Below, piece by piece: positions 57,529 to 64,000 of a DNA stretch of 64,000 bases. The notes under the pieces are model-generated. The model had not been told where the DNA came from, made no database searches, and saw nothing but the letters and a program-made list of their open reading frames with translations. The stretch lies in contig NZ_CP107968.1 in NCBI RefSeq assembly GCF_036084755.1, positions 372,001 through 436,000 on the forward strand, given 5' to 3'. This DNA is from Streptomyces sp. NBC_00370. Its GTDB lineage: Bacteria; Actinomycetota; Actinomycetes; Streptomycetales; Streptomycetaceae. A program made the position numbers and the translations under genes. How positions within the stretch are numbered: position 1 is the first letter of the stretch; each line of letters begins with the position of its first letter.

Positions 57529-57732
57529 CCGCCGCTCTCTTCGTGACGCTCCGCGACAGCACCTTCTGCGAACGGTAGCCAGTCCGGGCCTTCGCTCCGC
57601 GGACCCGGACCGTGGTCAGGAGATGTTCCGTGGGGAAGCGTGCCGGCCGAGCGATTTACAGTTCACCGATGAGTTCGGCCGGGACGCCCAGTCGTACACA
57701 GCACAACGACCTCCTACGGAAAGTTCAATCCC

Positions 57733-58536
57733 ATGAGCGAGCTGAACCCGGAACGTGCCCGGCAAGCGATCGTCGAGCACACCCGGCGTCTGGCGGCATC
57801 AGCCGCCGCGGCCGGACCTGAGGCCGCCGTGCCGACAGCCTCGAAGTGGACCGTCTCCGACCTGGTCTCGCATATGGGTCAGACCCAGAACTGGGTCGCG
57901 GAGATCATCGAACGGCGCATCAGCGACCCCACCCAACTGCCCATGGAGATGGCCGTATTCCCCACCGACCCCCGCGAATGGCAGGCGTGGCTGTCGCAGT
58001 CAGCCCAGCGGGTCGCGAACGCGTGCTCCGACGACGCGCTCGGCGCACCGGTCTTCAACCCTGCGGGGGACGGGCGGTCCGGGACGCGATTCTGGCTGAC
58101 CAGCATGGTCAACGAGGCGGTCGTCCACGGCTTCGACGCGGCAAACGCGGCGGAGCAAGCGGCCGACATCGACGCCGACATCGCGGCGGCGCTCATCAGC
58201 AACCACCTCGCGATGCTCACCTCCCCCACCTGGGAGATGCAGCGGTCCGAATCCGCCCATGCCATCCGAGGCACCGGGCAGACCCTGCAGTGGGTGGCCA
58301 CCGACGTCACGGACGACACGGGCGCCTGGTTCGTCGAACGACGCCCCGACGGGGCTGCGTGGACGCCCGGGGCCCGGCAGGCCGATGTGACCGTGACCGG
58401 CCCGGCACGGTCACTGCTGCTGGCCTTGACCCGACGGCTCCCCCTCACCGACGGCGCGGCCACCGGCATCAGTATCGACGGCGACACCGACCTCGCCCAG
58501 CACTGGCTCGACAACACCGCCCACATCAGCGGCTGA
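57733..58536 (+). CDS. Maleylpyruvate-isomerase-family, mycothiol-dependent-type (DinB/MDMPI) protein
   Basis: A 267-residue protein of the mycothiol-dependent maleylpyruvate isomerase family, N-terminal DinB-like four-helix bundle (about residues 8-160) with metal ligands in WTVSDLVSHMGQTQNWVAEI and NEAVVHGFDAANAAE. The C-terminal sterol-carrier-like domain ends RLPLTDGAATGISIDGD. Mycothiol as the partner implies an actinomycete host. The true substrate is unknown. ATG at 57733 with GGAAAG upstream. Confidence 0.88.
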   Translation: MSELNPERARQAIVEHTRRLAASAAAAGPEAAVPTASKWTVSDLVSHMGQTQNWVAEIIERRISDPTQLPMEMAVFPTDPREWQAWLSQSAQRVANACSDDALGAPVFNPAGDGRSGTRFWLTSMVNEAVVHGFDAANAAEQAADIDADIAAALISNHLAMLTSPTWEMQRSESAHAIRGTGQTLQWVATDVTDDTGAWFVERRPDGAAWTPGARQADVTVTGPARSLLLALTRRLPLTDGAATGISIDGDTDLAQHWLDNTAHISG

Positions 58537-58573
58537 CCGCCACCCGGACGCCCACGGATACCTGCCGGGAGAT

Positions 58574-59668
58574 TCACAGCGCGGCTACGCGTACACCCGC
58601 GTACGCGACGGACGCCACGAGCAGCCAGGACACCAGTCCGAGCAGCAGCGAACGGCCGCCCGTACGTACCAGCGCAGGGAGGTGGATGCCCGTGCCGAGA
58701 CCGAAGAGCGCGGCCACCAGGAGCGCGCCCTGGACGGACCTGGCAACCGAGAGGGCGGCGGCGGGCAGCCAGCCGGTGCTGGTGACGGCGATGGCTACGA
58801 GGAAGCCCGCGACGAACAGCGGCACGGGCGGCGGCATGCGCGGCGCACGCCGCCGCTGCTCGCCGCGGGGCCCCGACGCCGCAACGGCCGCCGCAGCCTC
58901 TCGTACGTGTGAACGGTGCCGCGCTCCCAGCGTGACCGCTGCCACCAGCGGCGCGAGCAGCACCACGCGTGACAGCTTGACCACGACGGCGGTGGTGAGC
59001 GCGCCGGGTACGCGCTGCGCGGTGGCGACGGTCTGGCCGACGTCGTGCACGCTTGCGCCCACCCACACACCGAAGTCGGCGACGTTCAGACCGAGCGGTC
59101 CGCGCAGCAGGGGCAGCACGACGATCGCGAGGCTTCCGCACAAGGTCACCAGCGCCACCGCCACGCCGGTGTCCTCCTCGTCCCCGCCGGCGACGGGCTC
59201 CATCGCGGCCACGGCGGACGCGCCGCAGATCGAGAAGCCGGTCGCCACCAACAGCCCGCGCGCGGGCGACACGCCGAGCCACCGGGCGAGCACCTGGGTA
59301 CCGACGAAAGTGATCACCACGGTGGCTCCGACGACAACGAGCCCGGGTACGCCGAGCTCCACCAGTTCGGGCAGCGACAGTTGAAGCCCCAACAGGACGA
59401 CGGCACAGCGCAGTAGACGCTTGCCCGCGAGCGCGGTCCCTGCGTGCAGAACCCGATGATGCAGGCGCAGGTTCGTCACGAGCACACCGAGGATCACGCT
59501 GACGATCGAGGGGTTGAGGGCCGGCACCTGGTGCGCCACCGCGAACGCCACAGCGGTCGCCGCCGCGGCAGCGGCCGTACCGGCCACCCATGCCGTACGG
59601 GAAGGCCGTGCCGCACCGGAGCCGCGATCCGTCGAGGCCACTCTGTGAGCGAGGGAAGTGTTCACCAC
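58574..59668 (-). CDS. YeiH/UPF0324 family membrane protein (putative sulfate exporter-like)
   Basis: A 364-residue protein with about ten membrane spans and the conserved family segments PSIVSVILGVLVTNL, GKRLLRCAVVLLGLQLSLPEL, ATGFSICGASAVAAMEPV and DFGVWVGASVHDVGQTVATAQ. YeiH-like proteins are often adjacent to LysR regulators and responsive to sulfite/taurine or cysteine metabolism, as here, where a LysR gene is divergent 121 bases away. Two adjacent GTGs (59668, 59665) are possible starts; I kept the longer. Confidence 0.88.
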   Translation of the reverse strand: MVNTSLAHRVASTDRGSGAARPSRTAWVAGTAAAAAATAVAFAVAHQVPALNPSIVSVILGVLVTNLRLHHRVLHAGTALAGKRLLRCAVVLLGLQLSLPELVELGVPGLVVVGATVVITFVGTQVLARWLGVSPARGLLVATGFSICGASAVAAMEPVAGGDEEDTGVAVALVTLCGSLAIVVLPLLRGPLGLNVADFGVWVGASVHDVGQTVATAQRVPGALTTAVVVKLSRVVLLAPLVAAVTLGARHRSHVREAAAAVAASGPRGEQRRRAPRMPPPVPLFVAGFLVAIAVTSTGWLPAAALSVARSVQGALLVAALFGLGTGIHLPALVRTGGRSLLLGLVSWLLVASVAYAGVRVAAL

Positions 59669-59709
59669 TCCACACTGAGCGGCACATCACCACGGGAGTA
59701 GTCTGCAAT

Positions 59710-59780
59710 TGCTTGTTCCCGCAACAAGCAGACCTTGTCACCACGCGCATCTTGTCAGCGCGCACATCTTGTCCCCACGG
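59710..59780. promoter_or_regulatory. Divergent YeiH/LysR promoter with dyad and 17-base tandem repeats
   Basis: TGCTTGTT (59710-59717)/AACAAGCA (59723-59730) is a perfect 8-base dyad with a 5-base centre, a typical LysR recognition site. It is followed by CTTGTC-initiated 17-base direct repeats at 59734, 59751 and (partial) 59768, each turn-and-a-half of helix apart. The combination suggests a high-affinity site with an array of lower-affinity contacts. Confidence 0.6.
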
Positions 59781-59789
59781 AGGAAGCCG

Positions 59790-60728
59790 ATGCTCAGCCC
59801 GCACGTCCCGGAGCTGGCGGGCCTGCAGATGCTCGCGGCCGTCGCCCGCACCGGCAGCCTGCGGCTGGCCGCGGCCGAACTCGGTGTCTCACAACAGGCA
59901 CTCTCGCAGCGGGTGCGGGCGATGGAGGCGCGGGTGGGAATCGCGCTGCTCAGCAGAGGGCCGCGCGGATCGCACCTCACGGCGGACGGCAGGCTGGTGG
60001 AACAGTGGGGGTCACGCGTGCTGGACGCCGCCGCCGAACTCGACGCGGGCATCACCGCGTTGCGCACGGACCGGGCGGGACACCTCAAGGTGGCGGCCAG
60101 TCTGACGGTCGCCGGCCATCTGATGCCTCGGTGGATGATCGCGTTGAGAGATCAGCAGCGGCTCACCGGGCGGGCCGCCACCAGTGTGGAGCTCACGGCG
60201 ACCAACAGCGTGGCGGTCGCCGAGTCCGTCGAGCGGGGCGAGGCCGATCTCGGGTTCGTGGAGGGTCCGCGCGCCCCGCGCGGACTGCGTTCCCGTACGG
60301 TCGCCAGGGACGAGCTGCTGCTCGTGGTGGCCGCGGGCCACCCGTGGGTCAGGCGCAGGTCACCCGTCACGGCCGCAGAGCTGGCGGCCACCCCTCTCGT
60401 GACCCGCGAACCCGGCTCGGGCACCCGGGAGGCCCTGGACGCCGCGCTGACGGCCGCCGCCCCCGGCACGCCACGGGCGGAACCGGTCCTGGAGCTGACC
60501 GGTACCGCCTCGGTGAAGTCGGCGATCCTCGCGGGCGCGGGCCCGGGGGCCTTGTCCTCGCTCGCGGTGGCCGACGACATCACCCTGGGCCGGCTGCACG
60601 CTGTTCCCGTCACCGGTCTCGACTTGATCCGGGACCTGCGTGCGGTCTGGACGGGTGGAGCCACGCCCCCACCGGGCCCGGTCCGCGACCTGATCGCACT
60701 CGCCGCCCGCACACGCGGGGCGGCTTGA
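59790..60728 (+). CDS. LysR-family transcriptional regulator
   Basis: A 312-residue LysR protein: LQMLAAVARTGSLRLAAAELGVSQQALSQRVRAMEARVGIALLSR, then the effector domain with LVVAAGHPWVRRRSP and LVTREPGSGTREAL, similar to CysL/YeiE-type regulators paired with YeiH exporters. ATG at 59790 follows GGAGGA. Divergent from the YeiH gene with the operator region between. No TTA codon is seen. Confidence 0.92.
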   Translation: MLSPHVPELAGLQMLAAVARTGSLRLAAAELGVSQQALSQRVRAMEARVGIALLSRGPRGSHLTADGRLVEQWGSRVLDAAAELDAGITALRTDRAGHLKVAASLTVAGHLMPRWMIALRDQQRLTGRAATSVELTATNSVAVAESVERGEADLGFVEGPRAPRGLRSRTVARDELLLVVAAGHPWVRRRSPVTAAELAATPLVTREPGSGTREALDAALTAAAPGTPRAEPVLELTGTASVKSAILAGAGPGALSSLAVADDITLGRLHAVPVTGLDLIRDLRAVWTGGATPPPGPVRDLIALAARTRGAA

Positions 60729-60742
60729 CGCCTGCCGCCGGC

Positions 60743-62515
60743 TCACTCCTCGGTCGGGCCGAGGTCCGGCGCGTCACACAGGTCGACCGCAGAGCGGGAG
60801 GACGCGTGCAGTTCGAGTACGACGATGTCGTTGCCGCCCGGACGCAGCACCGGGCCCGGTACGTAGAGCCGTCGCTGGGGGCCGCGTGACCAGTAGCGGC
60901 CCAGCGCGAATCCGTTGATCCAGACACAGCCCTTGGTCCACCCGGACAGGTCGAGGTAGCTGTCGGCGGGTTCGGCCACCTCGAACGTACCGCGGTGGAA
61001 GGCGGGGCCCACGCCGGGCCCGGCGGCGGGGCCGTACTCCAGCCCGGCCAGGTCGTCCAGCGGCAGCGGACGGCTGCGCCAACCACCGCTCACCGGCGAG
61101 CCGTTGACGGTGACGGGGCCGACCAGGCCCTTGCGGTCGTGGATGCCCTGGCCGTAATTGACCCGGCCCTGGTTCTCCACCAGCACCGTGAGGTCGGCGC
61201 CGCCGGCCGGTACGGTCAGGGCGAGCGTGTGCTCGTGGTTCTCGCGTTCCAGCACACCGACCGGCTGGCCGTCGAGGAAGACCTGCGCGCGGTCGCGCAC
61301 ATCGGCGGCGTACAGCAACGTGGGTCCGGCCGTGTCGAGCCGCGTCTCGTAGTGGACGAAGCCGAAGTCCTGCCCCAGCTCCTCCATGGTCAGGGGCCGT
61401 TCGCCGGACACGGCGGCGCCCAGTAGGTCGAGGCCGGCGAAGAGCGGCGCCCGTTCCGGCAGTTCGATGCCCAGCAGGTTCAGTTTCTTCGACGGCTCGG
61501 GCAGCGGGCCGTCGGGTACCGGCTCGTACCGGGCGATGACCTCACGGAAGGCGGTGAACTTCGGGGTGAGGTCGCCCGCTTCGTCGAGCGGCGAGTCGTA
61601 GTCGTACGAGGTCACCGTGGGCCGGTAGGTGTGCTTGTCGTTGGCGCCGTTGGTGAAGCCGAAGTTCGTGCCGCCGTGGAACATGTAGAGGTTGACGCTC
61701 GCGCCCGACGCGAGAATCCCGTCCAGTTCGGCTGCGGCGTCGGCCGTGGGGCGTGTGACATGCACGCCGCCCCAGCGGTCGAACCAGCCGTTCCAGAACT
61801 CGGTGCACATCAGCGGTCCTTCGGGCTGGTGCTCGCGCAGCCGGGCCAGGTTCCGGGCGGCGCCGCTGCCGAAGTTCACCGTGCTCAGCACACCGGGAAC
61901 GCTGCCCCTGGCGAGGTCGGCCGGCTGGTCGCAGGTGAACAGGGGTACGTCCACGCCGTGTCCGCGCAGCACGGAGACCAGGTGCGCGAGATGGCCGGCG
62001 CCGTCCTGTGCGGTCCCGGCGCCCTGGTCGTAGGCCCCGAACTCGTTCTCCACCTGGACGGCGAGAACCGGCCCGCCGCGCGAGCCCAGATATGGCAGCA
62101 CGCGGGGCAGCAGCTCGCCGAAGTAGCCGTCCACCGCTGCCTGATAACCCGGATCGGTGCTGCGCAACCGGACTCCGGGCTCGGCGAGCAGCCACGACGG
62201 CAGTCCCCCGCCCTCCCACTCGCCGCAGATGTAGGGGCCCGGCCGGAGCAGGACGTGCAGGCCCTCGTCCTGCGCGAGGTCGATGAAGGCGGTCAGGTCC
62301 AGTGCGCCGTCCCAGCGCCAGCGGTCGGGCCGCGGCTGGTGCAGGTTCCAGGGGACGTAGGTGTCGATCGTGTTCAGACCCAGGAGCCGGGCTTTGCGCA
62401 GCCGGTCCCGCCACTGCGCGGGGTGCACGCGGAAGTAGTGCAGACCGCCGGAGACGATGCGGAACGGCTCTCCGTCGAGGCGGAAGCCGTCTTGCTCAAC
62501 ACGCAGAGCAGGCAT
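60743..62515 (-). CDS. Beta-galactosidase (GH35)
   Basis: A 590-residue GH35 beta-galactosidase without a signal peptide, so cytosolic. The start of the barrel, FRIVSGGLHYFRVHPAQW, is typical. Acid/base E158 lies in VQVENEFGAYD, nucleophile E239 in MCTEFWNGWFDRWGG. The C-terminal beta-domains end with WTKGCVWINGFALGRYWSRG and VVLELHASS. ATG at 62515 has no ribosome site and may be leaderless. The LacI gene upstream on the same strand is a likely repressor. Confidence 0.93.
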   Translation of the reverse strand: MPALRVEQDGFRLDGEPFRIVSGGLHYFRVHPAQWRDRLRKARLLGLNTIDTYVPWNLHQPRPDRWRWDGALDLTAFIDLAQDEGLHVLLRPGPYICGEWEGGGLPSWLLAEPGVRLRSTDPGYQAAVDGYFGELLPRVLPYLGSRGGPVLAVQVENEFGAYDQGAGTAQDGAGHLAHLVSVLRGHGVDVPLFTCDQPADLARGSVPGVLSTVNFGSGAARNLARLREHQPEGPLMCTEFWNGWFDRWGGVHVTRPTADAAAELDGILASGASVNLYMFHGGTNFGFTNGANDKHTYRPTVTSYDYDSPLDEAGDLTPKFTAFREVIARYEPVPDGPLPEPSKKLNLLGIELPERAPLFAGLDLLGAAVSGERPLTMEELGQDFGFVHYETRLDTAGPTLLYAADVRDRAQVFLDGQPVGVLERENHEHTLALTVPAGGADLTVLVENQGRVNYGQGIHDRKGLVGPVTVNGSPVSGGWRSRPLPLDDLAGLEYGPAAGPGVGPAFHRGTFEVAEPADSYLDLSGWTKGCVWINGFALGRYWSRGPQRRLYVPGPVLRPGGNDIVVLELHASSRSAVDLCDAPDLGPTEE

Positions 62516-62555
62516 GAGGTGTTGGTCCTCTACATCGGGCCGGAGCGCAAGATCG

Positions 62556-62568
62556 ACGTTTGCGTAAC
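62556..62568. promoter_or_regulatory. LacI-type operator candidate before the beta-galactosidase gene
   Basis: ACGTTTGCGTAAC has a central CG with A/T-rich flanks, resembling LacI/GalR-family operators. It lies 41-53 bases before the beta-galactosidase start. Symmetry is imperfect. Confidence 0.35.
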
Positions 62569-62685
62569 CATCATGTCTTGCGAGTCTGGCTGGGGTTCTC
62601 GCTGTATCAAACTGCCGGGGAACGGGGCCGAGGTGGCTGTGCCGGCGGACGCCGACCGGCCGGGCCCCGGCTGTCGGTCCCCGGG

Positions 62686-63786
62686 TTATCGGTCTCCGGC
62701 GGGGGCCGCCGTACTGCCCCGGATCACCAGTCGGGTCGGGACAAGGGTGGTGCCCTTCTCCGCCGTGTCGTTGCGGATCTGCCGCAGCACCCCTTCCACG
62801 CAGCGCCGGCCGACTTCCGAGAAGTCCTGGTGCACCGTGGTGAGCGGCGGGATGAAGGAGGACGCTTCCGGGATGTCGTCGAAGCCCACGACACTGACGT
62901 CCTCCGGAATCCTGCGCCCGCTCTCGTGCAGCGCGCGCAGCACCCCCAGGGCCATCTGGTCGTTGGCGACGAAGACCGCCGTGCAGGAGAGGTCGGCGGC
63001 GATCCGCTGTCCGGCAAGGTAGCCGGACTCCGTCGACCAGTCGCCGCGCAGCAGTTCGGGTACGTCGCGGCCGGCCTCGGCGAGCACCGAGCGCCAGGCC
63101 GCGACCCTGCGCTCGGCGGAGAACGCCCCCTCGGGCCCGGCCACGTGCCACACCGTCTCGTGACCGAGGTCGAGCAGGTGACGCACCGCGGTCCGAGCGC
63201 CGCCGGCCTGGTCCGTGTCGACCACGCAGTAGCGGTCCCCGGCGTTGGAATCGACCACGACCACTTGGGCGTTGGGCGGCAGTGACACCATCGCCGCGTC
63301 GAGCAGGTGGACCTCCATCAGCAGGACCACCCCGTCGACGGCGAGTTCGCCGAGCCGGTTGAAGGCGCCGCTGACCTCGCCCTGCGACGGCATGCTGACC
63401 GGCATCAGCGTGGTGGCGTAGCCCTCCTGTGCGGCGGAGAGGGCGACTGCCTCCAGCGTGCGCATGTTGCCGGTGGTGGACATGTTGAACAGGATCACGC
63501 CGAGGGTGCGGAACTCGCCCCGTTTCAGCGCTCTGGCAGCGCTGTTGGGGCGGTAGCCCAGCTCCTTCATCGCCGCGAGCACCTGCTGCCGGGTGGCTGC
63601 CACCACCCCGGGGAAGCCGTTCGACACGCGTGAGACCGTCTGCGCGGACACCCCTGCCAGTTGGGCGACGTCCGCCATCGAGGCCCCGCGCTTACGCCGT
63701 CCGCGCGCCCCTGCTCCTTCGGGCCGGGTCCCGTCGTCGTACCGGGCCGCGTCTGGAATGTTCTCCACTGGAGTCGCGCACCTCAC
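62686..63786 (-). CDS. LacI-family transcriptional regulator
   Basis: A 366-residue LacI repressor: HTH ASMADVAQLAGVSAQTVSRVSNGFPGVVAATRQQVLAAMKELGYRPN then the hinge SAARALKRGEFRTLGVIL. The sugar-binding domain includes VVVVDSNAGDRYCVVDTDQ and AVFVANDQMALGVLRAL. Start uncertain: GTG at 63786 or GTG at 63768; both leave an unconserved basic stretch before the HTH. It should repress the GH35 gene next to it and possibly a transporter beyond the right edge. Confidence 0.88.
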   Translation of the reverse strand: MRCATPVENIPDAARYDDGTRPEGAGARGRRKRGASMADVAQLAGVSAQTVSRVSNGFPGVVAATRQQVLAAMKELGYRPNSAARALKRGEFRTLGVILFNMSTTGNMRTLEAVALSAAQEGYATTLMPVSMPSQGEVSGAFNRLGELAVDGVVLLMEVHLLDAAMVSLPPNAQVVVVDSNAGDRYCVVDTDQAGGARTAVRHLLDLGHETVWHVAGPEGAFSAERRVAAWRSVLAEAGRDVPELLRGDWSTESGYLAGQRIAADLSCTAVFVANDQMALGVLRALHESGRRIPEDVSVVGFDDIPEASSFIPPLTTVHQDFSEVGRRCVEGVLRQIRNDTAEKGTTLVPTRLVIRGSTAAPAGDR

Positions 63787-63946
63787 TGCGACGGATGCCG
63801 GCCGTGCGGCCGATCACTGGTCAACGGGATTCTAAGGTCTGCGGCGGGTGTCCCGCCCGCTCTTCCACGACGCCCGGCACGGCCGGCGATGCGGTGAGTC
63901 GAAGCCATGGGATTCCTTCCGGTACTGCGTCGCGTGGTGGACGGGG

Positions 63947-63978
63947 GGTGGGACCCGCCGGCTGCTGCGGGCCCCACC
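63947..63978 (-). terminator. Hairpin terminator for a gene beyond the right edge
   Basis: GGTGGGACCCGC (63947-63958) and GCGGGCCCCACC (63967-63978), one mismatch, loop of eight bases. It lies just after the TGA at 63989-63991 read on the minus strand, so would end the gene entering from the right. Confidence 0.55.
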
Positions 63979-63988
63979 CGGGCGGTGG

Positions 63989-64000
63989 TCAGCCGACGCT
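63989..64000 (-). CDS. Possible last codons of a gene beyond the window
   Basis: The last twelve bases read on the minus strand as Ser-Val-Gly-stop, followed by a hairpin. Far too short to identify; it is reported only because a terminator follows directly. In a GH35/LacI setting a sugar transport gene would be expected. Confidence 0.25.
   Translation of the reverse strand, partial: SVG

Noticed and set aside
63783..63977. Short minus-strand reading frame between lacI and the right edge
   Set aside because: Its translation is arginine/proline/glycine-rich, like the non-coding frames around it, and it overlaps the hairpin at 63947-63978.

Overview
The window is high-GC DNA from a Streptomyces-like actinomycete. 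Supporting signs are strong third-position GC, frequent GTG/TTG starts with 4-base stop/start overlaps, a mycothiol-dependent-type enzyme, the GlgE maltosyltransferase pathway, a gamma-butyrolactone (AfsA/ArpA-type) locus, and rare TTA codons confined to a few regulatory or accessory genes (the usual signature of bldA control). Regulator density (TetR, MarR, LysR, XRE, MerR, LacI, ArsR) and three IS701-like genes suggest an accessory or chromosome-arm region. No rRNA, tRNA, CRISPR array or intact insertion sequence was recognised.

Layout. 1-2.1 kb: flavoprotein disulfide oxidoreductase plus membrane protein, divergent from an Ohr peroxidase. 2.2-9 kb: ArsR-MFS pair with a clear operator, NhaA antiporter, DUF389 protein and an OmpR-type two-component system. 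9-13.3 kb: lipoprotein sulfatase, DUF1800 and Tat-exported DUF1501 protein. 13.5-17.3 kb: monooxygenase-like protein, SDR/TetR pair, truncated CPBP protease, and a TetR/DUF1772 divergent pair with twin operators. 17.4-19.8 kb: two tandem IS701-like proteins. 20-24.7 kb: aldo-keto reductase, VOC protein, FAD monooxygenase, LysR, STAS-like protein.

24.8-37.7 kb is the metabolic core. GlgE, TreS and maltokinase run on the plus strand with overlapping reading frames and convert trehalose to alpha-1,4-glucan. Divergent from them is a tight minus-strand operon of DJ-1/PfpI, ThDP enzyme, NTF2-like protein, second DJ-1/PfpI, AGE-epimerase-like protein and GlgX debranching enzyme. No branching enzyme is present. 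The purpose of the minus operon is not known to me and is the best candidate for an undescribed pathway here.

37.8-49.2 kb holds a run of NTF2/SnoaL-fold proteins, including an NTF2-ankyrin fusion and a tautomerase-NTF2 fusion, then an MFS exporter, muconolactone-isomerase-like and tandem-EthD proteins, and an XRE regulator whose long palindrome shares a 17-mer with the exporter promoter region. 49.4-54 kb: a third IS701-like gene and the gamma-butyrolactone locus (TetR, receptor, epimerase, AfsA homologue with a TTA codon). 54-64 kb: MarR/VOC pair with twin operators, APH-like kinase, MerR/epimerase, mycothiol-dependent isomerase-like protein, YeiH/LysR pair, and GH35 beta-galactosidase with a LacI regulator.
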